From contig CAJXQR010000008.1 of assembly GCA_913058345.1 (NCBI GenBank), positions 1-64,000 of the forward strand: a stretch of DNA of 64,000 nucleotides, given 5' to 3'. A model generated the notes under the pieces. The model worked only from the letters and a program-made list of their open reading frames with translations. It had not been told where the DNA came from and did not search any database. Made by a program: the position numbers and the translations under genes. The DNA comes from an uncultured Gammaproteobacteria bacterium (GTDB lineage: Bacteria > Pseudomonadota > Gammaproteobacteria > Pseudomonadales > Porticoccaceae). Positions 31,162 through 43,603 of this stretch are shown here, one piece after another. Positions within the stretch are counted from its first letter, which is position 1, and each line of letters starts with the position of its first letter.

Positions 31162-32178
31162 TTACTTATCGGCCAACTTAACCAGCATTTTGCCCAAATT
31201 GGCACCGCTGAAGAGTCCGAGAAAAGCCTCGGGTGCCTGCTCTATACCCTCGAAGATGGTTTCCTGCCAATTAATCTTGCCCTCGTCGCGCCACTTAGCC
31301 ATATCATCCATAAAGACCTGATGGTACTCAGCCATATAATCGAGTACGACAAAGCCTTTAACCGTGAGGCCGAGAGTAACGACTTTAAACATATTGCTGA
31401 TGCCGTGGCGTTTTTCTGGTGCTTCGTTGTAATCTTCGATGGTGCCGCAAAGCATCGCTCGACCATTTTTCCGCATGCTCAATAGCGCGCCATCGAGTTG
31501 CGAGCCGCCGACATTGTCAAAAAAAAGGTGGATGCCCTTAGGGCAGAGTTCGGCAAGTTTACCTGCGAAATTGTCGGTCTTTTTGTAATTAAAGGCGGCA
31601 TCAATTTTAGCCGTGTTTAACAGCCAGTCGACCTTTTCATCGGAACCGGCGCTGCCAACTACTGTGCAGCCCAAGGCTTTGGCAATTTGGCAAACCAGAG
31701 AGCCGACCGCGCCGCCTGCACCAGAGACATAAACGGTTTCACCTGCCTTCGCCTCACCGAGAACTTTGGTACCGACATAAGCTGTGATACCCGGCATGCC
31801 GAGGATGCCGATATAGTCCTGGGGCGCAACATGTGATGTGTCGCGAATAGCCAAGCCCTTACCCTCAGAGATGAAGTATTCACGCCAGCCATTCATACTC
31901 TCGACATGGGTGCCGACGGGTAGTTTAGAATTTCTCGATTGCACGACGACGCCAATAGCGCCGCCTTCGAGTACGTGGTCGAGTTGAAAGGGTGGAATAT
32001 AGCTTTTGACATCATTCATACGCGGCCGCATATAGGGGTCGACCGACATCCACAGATTCTTAACTAACACCTGCCCCTCGTCGAGCTCTTCGTTTAGCGG
32101 ACTTTCGACCAGCTTGAAACAGTCACGATTGGGCTGTGGTGATGGGCGTTGGGCGAAATGGATTTCTCGGTTGATCAT
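31162..32178 (-). CDS. NADP-dependent oxidoreductase, zinc-free MDR family (CurA/PTGR-like)
   Basis: 338 residues. It starts INREIHFAQRPSPQPNRDCF, with the substrate-domain block MSVDPYMRPRMND, the nucleotide-binding YVSGAGGAVGSLVCQIAK, FDNVGGSQLDGAL, and AMLCGTIEDYN. These are features of medium-chain reductases that reduce alpha,beta-unsaturated carbonyl compounds. Cysteines for structural zinc are not seen. The substrate is unknown. Monocistronic as far as can be seen. Confidence 0.85.
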   Translation of the reverse strand: MINREIHFAQRPSPQPNRDCFKLVESPLNEELDEGQVLVKNLWMSVDPYMRPRMNDVKSYIPPFQLDHVLEGGAIGVVVQSRNSKLPVGTHVESMNGWREYFISEGKGLAIRDTSHVAPQDYIGILGMPGITAYVGTKVLGEAKAGETVYVSGAGGAVGSLVCQIAKALGCTVVGSAGSDEKVDWLLNTAKIDAAFNYKKTDNFAGKLAELCPKGIHLFFDNVGGSQLDGALLSMRKNGRAMLCGTIEDYNEAPEKRHGISNMFKVVTLGLTVKGFVVLDYMAEYHQVFMDDMAKWRDEGKINWQETIFEGIEQAPEAFLGLFSGANLGKMLVKLADK

Positions 32179-32287
32179 GGCAAGATCTCGCTTTTATGAG
32201 TGATTGAGTATAAGTGGTTGAGATGCATGGTGATTGCGACGTCAGTTCGGGCTCTAGTGTTTATGGGTGGCGGGCTACAAATGGCGA

Positions 32288-33334
32288 CTACTCGCGCAGA
32301 GCCAGGCGGAGGTTGCTGGGGTGCACTGGGTTGGCACCGCTCATGCTTAATACCATACTAATGAGTTCGTCCCAGGGTGAGGCGTCGCGCATACCTTTGA
32401 CCGCGCGATCAACGCCACCAGCTTGGCGCAGCAGCATAGTCAGCTGGGCGGGCCGAGTCCGGCGGAGTGCTTTACGGACCAATGGCTGATGTTTGTCCCA
32501 TACGCGCAGTTTGCGCAGCGCGTTGTCAATGGACTCGCCGTTGGCTGCTTGTTCGTTGGTTTTAACCAGAATGCGTAATTCTCGGGTCAGCGCCCAGAGA
32601 ATGGCGATGGGCTCTGCACCCTCGTCGCGCAGGCCGCGCAAGGTGCGGGTTGCACCGACACTGTCGCCGCTGAGGATGCGGTCAATCATAGTGAAGACAT
32701 TGAAGCGAGCACTGTCGGTCACCACCGAGGACATTGTCTCACTGTCGATTTCGCCGGCCGGAGCCAGTAATTTCAGTTTTTCTATTTCCTGAATAGCAGC
32801 GAGTAGATTGCCTTCGACACGCTCGGCCAGCACCTCTACGGCTTGATGGTTCGCACTGATGCCGGCGCGTTCGAGACGGTGTTGAATCCACTGGGGCATT
32901 TGCGCGGCATTAACGGGCCACACTTGTACGATGGCGCCGTGTTGATCAAGGGCTTTAAACCATTTGCTGTTTTGCGCGGATTTATCGATTTTGGGCAGGA
33001 TGATCAGCAGTAAATTGTCGGCGTTGATATTGGCGCAATAGTCCTGAAAAAATATTCCGCCTTCGCGGCCTGGCTTGCCGGAGGGGATGCGTAACTCAAG
33101 TATTTTCTTATCGGCAAATAAAGACAAGCTACTAGCCTCGGTCAGTACTTGCTGCCAGTCGAAGCGTACTTCAGCGTTGAACAGCTCGCGCTCAGTAAAG
33201 CCGTTTTGTCGGGCCTGTCCGCGTATCGCGTCAGCCACCTCTTGAACTAACAGGGGCTCGTCACCGGTGATGACATAGATTGGTTCTAGGCCCTGTTTTA
33301 GTTGCCTGGAGAGCTTATCGGGGTGTAGACGCAT
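32288..33334 (-). CDS. holA: DNA polymerase III delta subunit
   Basis: 348 residues. It begins MRLHPDKLSRQLKQGLEPIY with the VITGDEPLLVQEVADAIR segment, an AAA-like fold without a working ATP site. This clamp-loader subunit opens the beta ring. It follows lptE and leuS in the conserved leuS-lptE-holA order. The start is seven bases after lptE. Confidence 0.96.
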   Translation of the reverse strand: MRLHPDKLSRQLKQGLEPIYVITGDEPLLVQEVADAIRGQARQNGFTERELFNAEVRFDWQQVLTEASSLSLFADKKILELRIPSGKPGREGGIFFQDYCANINADNLLLIILPKIDKSAQNSKWFKALDQHGAIVQVWPVNAAQMPQWIQHRLERAGISANHQAVEVLAERVEGNLLAAIQEIEKLKLLAPAGEIDSETMSSVVTDSARFNVFTMIDRILSGDSVGATRTLRGLRDEGAEPIAILWALTRELRILVKTNEQAANGESIDNALRKLRVWDKHQPLVRKALRRTRPAQLTMLLRQAGGVDRAVKGMRDASPWDELISMVLSMSGANPVHPSNLRLALRE

Positions 33335-33341
33335 GAGCTGT

Positions 33342-33869
33342 TTAAGGAGTGCTTGTGGGAGCTGCGTTGTCCGCTGTGGGCCTTTTTACGTGTCGCAGGC
33401 GGTTAGCAATTTGACGGGCCAGGTCGTTGTACATTTCATTTTTCAGTAATCGGGCTTCGTCTTCCGTCGCGAGTACATTGTCTTCATTGTATTCATAAAT
33501 GCGCTCGACAGATGCGGTGCTACGCTCGATAGCAATGCTACCATCGGGTCGGGTGACCAGATATTCGACTTGTTCTTCCAATAAGCGCTCGGAGATACGG
33601 GCGCTGGCACTGACAGTTGCTGTGCGGCGCTTTGAATTTTCCTCGAGGATCCTGAGGCTGTATTCAGCTTTACCAGCACTGTCAACCAGCTCGATACCAC
33701 TGCCCCGCAAATAACGTTCCAGTATTTGCGTAAAGGCACTGCCGGGTACAGTGCTGTGGAGATGCAGGCGGGCAATAGAGGGTTCGCCCCCGGTACCGCG
33801 TAGCTGCCAACCGCAGGCGGACACGGTTAGCAGAAGTACGATGACGCTCAGTCTTAATGGCTTGTTCAT
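33342..33869 (-). CDS. lptE: LPS-assembly lipoprotein LptE
   Basis: 175 residues from ATG 33869. The frame is open to 33893, but 33869 gives a proper signal peptide with lipobox LLLTVSAC and Cys19. The start of the mature protein CGWQLRGTGG and the VEYLVTRPDGS region fit LptE, which plugs and stabilises the LptD barrel. lptD lies elsewhere in this window (21.1-23.7 kb). Confidence 0.93.
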   Translation of the reverse strand: MNKPLRLSVIVLLLTVSACGWQLRGTGGEPSIARLHLHSTVPGSAFTQILERYLRGSGIELVDSAGKAEYSLRILEENSKRRTATVSASARISERLLEEQVEYLVTRPDGSIAIERSTASVERIYEYNEDNVLATEDEARLLKNEMYNDLARQIANRLRHVKRPTADNAAPTSTP

Positions 33870-33899
33870 AAAGTCGAGTGATTCCGTGATCAATGTTGA

Positions 33900-36572
<2,673 letters not shown>

Positions 36573-36616
36573 CTAATGGGCGTTTGGAAGAGGCGATTAA
36601 AGGAGGCATTAAGGCT

Positions 36617-37609
36617 ATGAAATTAATAAAAGTGTTCGTGTTAAATTGGCTGTTGGTTCTGTTCTTGAGTGCTTGTGGTGAGAGCGAGGAAAGCGGAACC
36701 CCCGGACAAGTTGCGGCGGAATTTTGGCGGGCGATGGAAATGGGTGATCGCGCTCTGGCTGAACAATTGGCTGTGCCTGGAAGTTTAGATGGCAGTACCA
36801 TGGATTTCGAGGCTGAGGGCAACCGCATCGAGAACATGGCTTTTGCCGAGGCCATGGCATCAGTAGATAAAGCTGCGGTGCCGACCACCCTGGAAGGTTT
36901 TCTTAATAATAGGCCGGTGAAATTCAGTTTTGATACCCGCCTCGTACCGATTGACGGTGTTTGGAAGGTGGATTTCGATACCACCAGCACCGGCATGATG
37001 GGTGCGATGTTGAAGGAGGCCATGAATACGTTTGGGGAAGTGGTGACTGAAGGTGTTGGGCAAGCGATGAGCGATATTAGTGCCGCCCTGTCGGATAGTG
37101 TTGAGGTGCTGTCCGAGAGCTTGAGGGAGGGTTTCGAGCAAGGTGCTGCAGATCTCTCACAAGGGTTGGATTCGGTATCCGGTGCTATGCGTTCTAAGAA
37201 TGAGAATGCTGCCCCTGTCGCGCTCGTTGCACGCGTGAGTGGTGAAATTAACGGAACGCCAGTAGCTCTGTCTCGCTCTGAATGGGGCAATACCCTGGCC
37301 ATTTATCAGGGCGATAGCTGGGGCTCTAATCCGAGCCTGTTACTGTTTTTATTCTTACCAGAGGGAGAGTTGCCGGTTAGTCGTGTTATCAGTGTGGCAA
37401 GCGACCATAAATCTCACGGCGACCCTCATGTGCATTATCGTTGGCGCGATGAGGCGGGAGACATTCAAACTGCCGTGTTAACCGAGGGTTATAACCTGAA
37501 ACTACGCTTTGATGAAGCGGTTGACGGTCAGGTCGCGGGGCAGCTTAGTTTTGATGTGCCGGACGAAGATACCCGCCTGCAGGGTGAATTTAATCTTCGT
37601 GTCGATTAA
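36617..37609 (+). CDS. Putative lipoprotein of unknown function
   Basis: 330 residues from ATG 36617, with AGGAGG nearby at 36601-36606. A lipoprotein signal (LLVLFLSAC, Cys20) predicts a membrane-anchored envelope protein. Residues 28-125 (PGQVAAEFWRAMEMGDRALA) look like a small NTF2- or DUF4878-type fold. Residues 130-200 form a long predicted amphipathic helix region rich in Glu, Ser and Ala (VEVLSESLREGFEQGAADL). The C-terminal 120 residues look beta-rich. I do not recognise the whole protein. It lies between leuS and lnt, convergent with lnt. Confidence 0.7.
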   Translation: MKLIKVFVLNWLLVLFLSACGESEESGTPGQVAAEFWRAMEMGDRALAEQLAVPGSLDGSTMDFEAEGNRIENMAFAEAMASVDKAAVPTTLEGFLNNRPVKFSFDTRLVPIDGVWKVDFDTTSTGMMGAMLKEAMNTFGEVVTEGVGQAMSDISAALSDSVEVLSESLREGFEQGAADLSQGLDSVSGAMRSKNENAAPVALVARVSGEINGTPVALSRSEWGNTLAIYQGDSWGSNPSLLLFLFLPEGELPVSRVISVASDHKSHGDPHVHYRWRDEAGDIQTAVLTEGYNLKLRFDEAVDGQVAGQLSFDVPDEDTRLQGEFNLRVD

Positions 37610-37640
37610 GGGGTTCATGCTGTATTGGTTACTGGCAGCA

Positions 37641-39134
37641 TTATTCCCGAACACGTCGAGCAGTACGCAGTAAAAAAAGAGTAGCGAAGCAGAGAGCGAC
37701 AAGTGGCAAAGAGCCGAAGCGGTTGAAAGGGGTTGAACCCGTGAAGGGTGTTATTTCTGTTTTTAATAGGCCTGGTTTAAAGCGCGGGAGTTGTTCGTGG
37801 ACCTTGCCTCGCTGGTTAATAATGGCTGTTATGCCATCGTTAGTGACTCGCAGCAAGGGTTTCGCGTTTTCCAGAGCACGCATACGGGCCATTTGAAAAT
37901 GTTGGTGAGGGCCGATGGAATTGCCGAACCAGGTGTCATTGCTGACGGTTAACAAGATATTGGCATCGCGGGCATCATTGGCGAGCTGGTCAGCATAAGC
38001 AATTTCATAACAAATGGCGGGTGCAATTTGTACCTCGCCGATAACAATGGGAGCCTGCTGCTCAGTTCCCGCGCTAAAGGCTGACATCGGTAAATCGAAA
38101 AACTCGATGGTGCCGCGAAGCCACTGCTCCATCGGCACATATTCGCCAAAGGGTACGAGCCGGCGTTTTTGGTAATTGCCGCTTGCTCTGCCTAAGCCAA
38201 TGACTGAGTTGAAATATTGCTGGCTACCCCTGCTGGAAGGAATGCCTGTAATGACACCGACACGCTCTCTTTTGAGAGTGGCGTCAATCTCATCAAGAAA
38301 TCCTGCGATGTTGTTCTGCAAAGTCGGTAGGGCTGATTCAGGCCAGATAATCAGATCTTGATTGATGAGAGTTTCGTTGGTCTCTTTGAAAGCAATAAGA
38401 ATTCTTTTTAATTCATCATCCTCCCATTTCTCCAGTAAAGGTTGATCGGGTTGGACCAGGGCAACCTTGAGCGCTTCACCCGAAGGTCGGGACCAGTTAA
38501 GCGTGTTGAGCCCAGTGCCGCCAGCGCAAACCATTAAGACGACGATGAGCCCTCCCCAGATAATGCGCCTGTTTTCAGTGTACTCGGTAAGCAGGGCAAT
38601 AATTGCCCCGCAAAATACGATGAAACCGCTCAACCCCATCACCCCAGTGACAGGAGCCCAGCCGGCAAGCCAAGTGTCGATAAAACCATAACCGATGTTG
38701 AGCCAGGGGAAGCCGGTTAGAAACCAGTTTCTAGACCATTCACCCAGTACCCACAGCGCCGGGAAAGCGAGTAAGGAAGCGATGGCGGAACTCTTTCGGA
38801 ACAGACCGTAGAATGATAAAGGCAACGCGAAAATGATCGCCATGCCTAAAGTGAAAAGTGCTGTGAGCGGAATGGCCAGCTCAGCAGGGGCATGGCCGTA
38901 ATCGGTAATGCTGACATAGATCCAGCTGGTTCCAACCCCGTACATACCAAATCCAAAAACCAGGGATGTGGTAAAGGCTCTTCTAATCGTTTGGCCGCGG
39001 CATAAAAAGCACAGTGTGCTAGTACTGAAAATGGCGACAGGCCACCATGAAAAGGGGGCTAGTGACAGCGGTAACAACGCACCGCTGAGTAGCGCCAGAA
39101 AAAGGGAGTAGAGGTTGGTTTTATGTTTGGCCAT
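37641..39134 (-). CDS. lnt: Apolipoprotein N-acyltransferase
   Basis: 497 residues with about six N-terminal transmembrane segments and a C-terminal nitrilase-like domain. The catalytic triad lies in LIIWPESALPT (Glu), RRLVPFGEYVP (Lys) and AICYEIAYADQL (Cys). The enzyme adds the third acyl chain to lipoproteins in the inner membrane. It closes the miaB-phoH-ybeY-corC-lnt cluster. lptE, flgH and the unknown lipoprotein in this window should be its substrates. Confidence 0.96.
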   Translation of the reverse strand: MAKHKTNLYSLFLALLSGALLPLSLAPFSWWPVAIFSTSTLCFLCRGQTIRRAFTTSLVFGFGMYGVGTSWIYVSITDYGHAPAELAIPLTALFTLGMAIIFALPLSFYGLFRKSSAIASLLAFPALWVLGEWSRNWFLTGFPWLNIGYGFIDTWLAGWAPVTGVMGLSGFIVFCGAIIALLTEYTENRRIIWGGLIVVLMVCAGGTGLNTLNWSRPSGEALKVALVQPDQPLLEKWEDDELKRILIAFKETNETLINQDLIIWPESALPTLQNNIAGFLDEIDATLKRERVGVITGIPSSRGSQQYFNSVIGLGRASGNYQKRRLVPFGEYVPMEQWLRGTIEFFDLPMSAFSAGTEQQAPIVIGEVQIAPAICYEIAYADQLANDARDANILLTVSNDTWFGNSIGPHQHFQMARMRALENAKPLLRVTNDGITAIINQRGKVHEQLPRFKPGLLKTEITPFTGSTPFNRFGSLPLVALCFATLFLLRTARRVRE

Positions 39135-39185
39135 AAATATTGTTTGACGTCGCTCTGTTCTATTTTTAGTCTTGTGGCATTTCTT

Positions 39186-40037
39186 TTACTCCCGTGGTGC
39201 GTCGGGTTGTTGGCATTTTAAGGCGAGTTGATGGATTTGTCGTTCATCACCGGCAACAACGGCAAAATGGTACGCGCCCAATGAGACTTCTTCCCCAATT
39301 TTTGGTAAGTGACCAAAGGCCTGTGTGACCAGCCCGCCGATGGTGTCGAATTCATCTTCGTTAAAGCCCGTACCGAAAAACTCGTTGAAGTCTTCAATGG
39401 TGGTGAGTGCAGGAAGATGGTAGCTGTCGTCTTCTTGCCGCTGAATAGGGTTTTTTTCTTCGAGGTCGGTTTCGTCTTCAATTTCACCGACAATTTCTTC
39501 CAGAATATCTTCAATAGTGACCAGCCCAGCAACACTGGCGTATTCGTCCATGACAATGGCCATGTGGTAGCGTTGTTCGCGGAACTCTTTGAGCAGTACA
39601 TTAAGGCGCTTGCTCTCTGGGATGATATTGGCTGGGCGGATAACATCGGCAATGGAAAAGTTGTCTTTGCCCTGAGCTAATAGTGGCAGTAATTCTTTGG
39701 CCAGTAATATGCCTTTTATATCGTCAATAGAATCGCCTATGACTGGAAACCGCGAGTGCTTGGAGTCGGTGACTAAGGCTAGAATTTCTTCGATATCACC
39801 AGCTTCGGGGATTACCGTCATGCGTGAGCGAGGGATCATGATTTCTCGCACCTGCTGATCGGCAACACTCAGCGCGCCCTCCATAATTTCGAGGGCTTCG
39901 TTGTCAATGACTTTGTCGTCATAGGCACTGCGCAAGATTTCGGTAATATCGTCCCGAGTTGCTGGTGTCGAGGAAAAAATGCGGACAAGCCGTCCTAGCC
40001 AGGAGTGAGCTTGTCCGTTGGTACTGCCTTCGGTCAT
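39186..40037 (-). CDS. corC: CorC/HlyC-type CBS-domain protein (YbeX)
   Basis: 283 residues. It has two CBS motifs (VREIMIPRSRMTVIPE and VTDSKHSRFPVIGDSID) and a C-terminal CorC/HlyC domain (HLPALTTIEDFNEFFGTGF). Members were linked to cobalt and magnesium efflux and to ribosome function. No transmembrane domain is seen, so this is the short YbeX form. It overlaps ybeY by four bases. Confidence 0.9.
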   Translation of the reverse strand: MTEGSTNGQAHSWLGRLVRIFSSTPATRDDITEILRSAYDDKVIDNEALEIMEGALSVADQQVREIMIPRSRMTVIPEAGDIEEILALVTDSKHSRFPVIGDSIDDIKGILLAKELLPLLAQGKDNFSIADVIRPANIIPESKRLNVLLKEFREQRYHMAIVMDEYASVAGLVTIEDILEEIVGEIEDETDLEEKNPIQRQEDDSYHLPALTTIEDFNEFFGTGFNEDEFDTIGGLVTQAFGHLPKIGEEVSLGAYHFAVVAGDERQIHQLALKCQQPDAPRE

Positions 40038-40516
40038 GGTCGTTCGATCTCTTCTTTAAGTGCTGAATAAGGGGGTGGAAAATTGAGCCCGGTCAGGATG
40101 GTGGTTTCGAGAGCCTCCATTGCTTCAGCTTCGTTTTCTTCAACATGATCGTAGCCGAGTAAATGCAAGGTACCGTGCACCAGCATATGAGCCCAGTGGG
40201 CATCGAGTGTTTTGTGCTGTTCGTTAGCTTCCTGTCGAACGATTGCTGCGCAAATGACGATATCGCCAAGTAGAGTTGATTCGACAAAGTCGGGAATGTC
40301 GGCGGGGAAAGACAGGACATTGGTGGGGCCCTTTTTACCTCGATAGTGCTGGTTTAGCTCGGCGCTTTCGACGGTACTGACAATACGCACGCTGATTTCG
40401 GCAGCAGATTGTTGTTCGCTCAGAGCGGCACAAACCCAATGGCGTATCGACGGAGGCTCGGGTGCCTCTTCACCACTGGCATTGTCGACATCGATCGTTG
40501 TGCTGTTGTGCATCAA
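40034..40516 (-). CDS. ybeY: Endoribonuclease YbeY
   Basis: 160 residues with the zinc motif HGTLHLLGYDH (His114, His118, His124) and the preceding NVLSFPAD. YbeY takes part in 16S rRNA 3'-end maturation and ribosome quality control. The ATG overlaps the phoH stop by four bases, as in many Gammaproteobacteria. Confidence 0.96.
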   Translation of the reverse strand: MMHNSTTIDVDNASGEEAPEPPSIRHWVCAALSEQQSAAEISVRIVSTVESAELNQHYRGKKGPTNVLSFPADIPDFVESTLLGDIVICAAIVRQEANEQHKTLDAHWAHMLVHGTLHLLGYDHVEENEAEAMEALETTILTGLNFPPPYSALKEEIERP

Positions 40517-41517
40517 TCGTCGCCGTTTGGTGTGTTTTCGAAATCGTCGTAGGCATCAACGATTTTTTGTACCAGTGGATGGCGCACCACATCTTTCGAT
40601 TGAAAATGCGTGAAAGTAATACCTTCAACTCCGTTGAGCACCTGGCAGGCGTGAACCAGTCCAGAGCGAGTGCCCCGTGGCAGGTCGATTTGTGTCGTGT
40701 CGCCCGTAATGACGGCAGTGGCGCCAAAACCGATGCGGGTGAGGAACATTTTCATTTGTTCCCGGGTGGTATTTTGGCTCTCATCGAGAATAATAAAAGC
40801 GCTGTTAAGTGTGCGCCCACGCATGTAGGCCAGGGGTGCGACTTCGATAACATTTTTTTCGATGAGCTTGTCGACCTTTTCAACGCCAAACATTTCGTAC
40901 AGAGCGTCGTACAGTGGTCGCAGATAAGGGTCAACTTTTTGGGAGAGATCGCCGGGCAGAAAGCCGAGTTTTTCGCCCGCTTCAACGGCGGGCCGCACTA
41001 GCAGAATGCGTTCAACGTCATTGCGTAAATAGGCCTCCACTGCACAGGCGACGGCAAGATAGGTTTTGCCAGTGCCTGCGGGGCCAACCCCAAAATTAAT
41101 GTCGTGGGTTTGTATGGCGCGCACATAATTTTGCTGATTGAGTCCGCGGGGGATAATCTTGCCCTTTTTGGTCTGAATCTCGCTGAAGTTTTTAATGGTA
41201 ATGGCAGATGGGCTCTCGGTACTTTCTTCCATTGTCGTTTCCAGGTTCGATTGTTGCAGATAAAGGTGTACTGCTTGCGGTGTCAGATTTTGCTGGTCGC
41301 GGGTCTCCCTGTAGAGGGCGTGCAGTAAATCAGCTGCTTTGTGCGCTCGCAGGGGGTCACCATAAATGGCGAACATATTGCCGCGGTTGCGGATTTCAAT
41401 GGCGAGGCGACGCTCTATTTGATGCAGGTGCTCATCGAGCTGGCCGCAAAGATTAGCCAGACGGCGGTGATCATTGGGTTCGAGAGTGACGGTGTCAGCG
41501 GCTGGTAGGGTATTCAA
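40513..41517 (-). CDS. phoH: PhoH-like ATPase (YbeZ)
   Basis: 334 residues. It has Walker A GPAGTGKT at 145-152 and Walker B with FIILDESQNTTREQMKMF. PhoH-like proteins are P-loop ATPases, proposed RNA helicases that partner YbeY. The gene order supports a shared role in RNA metabolism. Confidence 0.93.
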   Translation of the reverse strand: MNTLPAADTVTLEPNDHRRLANLCGQLDEHLHQIERRLAIEIRNRGNMFAIYGDPLRAHKAADLLHALYRETRDQQNLTPQAVHLYLQQSNLETTMEESTESPSAITIKNFSEIQTKKGKIIPRGLNQQNYVRAIQTHDINFGVGPAGTGKTYLAVACAVEAYLRNDVERILLVRPAVEAGEKLGFLPGDLSQKVDPYLRPLYDALYEMFGVEKVDKLIEKNVIEVAPLAYMRGRTLNSAFIILDESQNTTREQMKMFLTRIGFGATAVITGDTTQIDLPRGTRSGLVHACQVLNGVEGITFTHFQSKDVVRHPLVQKIVDAYDDFENTPNGDD

Positions 41518-41669
41518 AGGGTGAGATTGAGCGCCTGTTCTATCGGATTTGGGCTAAGCATAGCGACTTTATGGTGAGATGAAAACCGTCCTTCGGGGAA
41601 TGTCTCGATCGATAGTCTCGCGAAGGCTGGCGGCACTCAGCACGCGGTGTTATGCCGTTGCCTGGTTTA

Positions 41670-43013
41670 CTAATCAATCAGAGTGCCACGCAATGAATTG
41701 GGGAGGGCCTCGCAAATCTCGACCTCCACAAATTGACCGATCAGCTGATGATCGCTGCAAGCGAAATTGACGACGCGGTTGTTTTCGGTGCGCCCTTGCA
41801 ATTGGCCGGGGTCTTTGCGTGAAATCCCCGAGACTAATATGCGCTGCGTGCTGCCCACCATGCGGCGACTAATCGTCATCGCCTGCTGAATAATACGGTC
41901 TTGTAGTATCTTCAGGCGTTGCTTTTTGGTTTCGGCGCTGGTTGTGTCGGTAAAGTCGGCGGCGGGTGTGCCGGGGCGAGCACTGTAGACGAAACTGAAC
42001 GAGTGGTCGAACCCAATGCTTTCGATTAGCTTCATGGTGGCGGCGAAGTCAGCTTCTGTTTCACCGGGAAAACCAACGATAAAATCAGATGACAGGCTGA
42101 TATCGGGACGAATGGCTCGCAGTTTGCGGATGATGGACTTATATTCAAGCCAGGTATGGCCACGTTTCATAGCGCTAAGAATGCGATCTGAACCGCTTTG
42201 CACGGGTAGGTGAAGATGGTTGACCAGCTCTGGCACCTCCGCGTAAACATCAATTAGGGATTGTGAAAACTCCATTGGGTGGGAGGTGGTAAAGCGAATG
42301 CGGTCAATGCCATCGATTTGTGCGACGTAGGTGATCAGCTCAGCGAGATCACAGAGGCTGTCGCGGCCGGGCATCTCTCCGCGAAAGGCGTTGACGTTCT
42401 GGCCGAGCAAGTTGATTTCCCGCACGCCCTGGCTGGCCAGATGGGCAACTTCGGCGAGAATATCGGCGCAGCCGCGACTGACCTCTTCACCACGGGTGTA
42501 GGGCACCACACAGAAGCTACAGTACTTTGAACAGCCCTCCATGATTGACACATAGGCTGAGACGCCATCGGCCTCAGGTAATGGTAGCTGGTCGAACTTT
42601 TCAATTTCAGGGAAGCTGACGTCAACCACCGCGCTGTTGCCTGCCTGGCGCCGTTGCATCATATCGGGTAGGCGATGCAGTGTCTGGGGCCCAAAGATCA
42701 GGTCAACGTGAGGCGCACGACGGGCAATGGCCTCGCCTTCCTGGCTGGCCACGCAGCCACCGACGCCGATAATGAGCGAAGGGTTTTTGTCTTTCAATTT
42801 TTTCCAGCGGCCCAGCTGGTGGAAAACTTTATCTTCGGCCTTTTCGCGGATCGAACAGGTATTGAGTAGCAGTACATCTGCTTCATTGGGGTCATCGGTG
42901 TTTACCATTTGATGGCTATCACCGAGCAAATCGCTCATGCGTGAAGAATCGTACTCATTCATTTGGCAGCCATGAGTAACGATATGAAGTTTTTTGACCG
43001 GAGTATCTGTCAT
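41670..43013 (-). CDS. miaB: tRNA-2-methylthio-N6-dimethylallyladenosine synthase
   Basis: 447 residues. An N-terminal iron-sulfur domain carries Cys16, Cys53 and Cys87. The radical-SAM cluster is CSKYCSFC (161-168) and a C-terminal TRAM domain follows. It adds the methylthio group to i6A37 in tRNA that reads codons starting with U. The 152-base gap before phoH leaves room for a separate promoter. Confidence 0.97.
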   Translation of the reverse strand: MTDTPVKKLHIVTHGCQMNEYDSSRMSDLLGDSHQMVNTDDPNEADVLLLNTCSIREKAEDKVFHQLGRWKKLKDKNPSLIIGVGGCVASQEGEAIARRAPHVDLIFGPQTLHRLPDMMQRRQAGNSAVVDVSFPEIEKFDQLPLPEADGVSAYVSIMEGCSKYCSFCVVPYTRGEEVSRGCADILAEVAHLASQGVREINLLGQNVNAFRGEMPGRDSLCDLAELITYVAQIDGIDRIRFTTSHPMEFSQSLIDVYAEVPELVNHLHLPVQSGSDRILSAMKRGHTWLEYKSIIRKLRAIRPDISLSSDFIVGFPGETEADFAATMKLIESIGFDHSFSFVYSARPGTPAADFTDTTSAETKKQRLKILQDRIIQQAMTISRRMVGSTQRILVSGISRKDPGQLQGRTENNRVVNFACSDHQLIGQFVEVEICEALPNSLRGTLID

Positions 43014-43156
43014 GTGGGCTCCGTCGTTGTTGGCAAGGGCGCCGATTATAGGGCTTCTCCGCTACTTAGCCTAGCTGCCTGGTCATAAGTAGCAAAGCGA
43101 GGGGCTGTGAATATGATAGAATCGCGCGCCTTTTAAGCTGTAAGTCGCAAAATATT

Positions 43157-43492
43157 ATGTCCAGTGAACCAATCTACAAAGTCATTTTTTTTAATCAGGG
43201 TCAGGTCTATGAGCTGTATGTGCGCTCTGTTTATCAGAGTGAATTGATGGGTTTTTTAGAGATTGAAGAGTTTGCGTTTGACGAGCGTTCAAAGATGATT
43301 GTCGACCCGGGTGAAGAAAAACTCAAAAATGAGTTTGCCAGCGTTAAGCGCAGTTATATCCCCTTGCATGCTGTTGTGCGTATTGACGAGGTTGAAAAGG
43401 AAGGTGTTTGCAAGGTCACGGAGGTTAAAGGCGGCAACGTGACGTCCTTGCCCTTTGCTTCAATGGTCCCAGGCTCTAAAAAAACAGATTAA
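43157..43492 (+). CDS. DUF1820 family protein
   Basis: 111 residues. It starts MSSEPIYKVIFFNQGQVYEL, with GFLEIEEFAFDERSKMIVDP and the YIPLHAVVRIDEVEKEG ending. It matches the DUF1820 family found in Pseudomonas and relatives, whose function is unknown. It is divergent from miaB. The gap holds a TATGATAGAAT stretch suitable for a -10 box but no clear -35. Confidence 0.8.
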   Translation: MSSEPIYKVIFFNQGQVYELYVRSVYQSELMGFLEIEEFAFDERSKMIVDPGEEKLKNEFASVKRSYIPLHAVVRIDEVEKEGVCKVTEVKGGNVTSLPFASMVPGSKKTD

Positions 43493-43603
43493 TTACTAGT
43501 GCTCTATTAGTTGGTGATGCTCTGGTTAGCTCTGGGCGAAGAAATCGGATTTTAGCGCACAGAGACGCGTTTATGGTTTGCTCAAGGTCTCCTTGGCGCG
43601 CAG

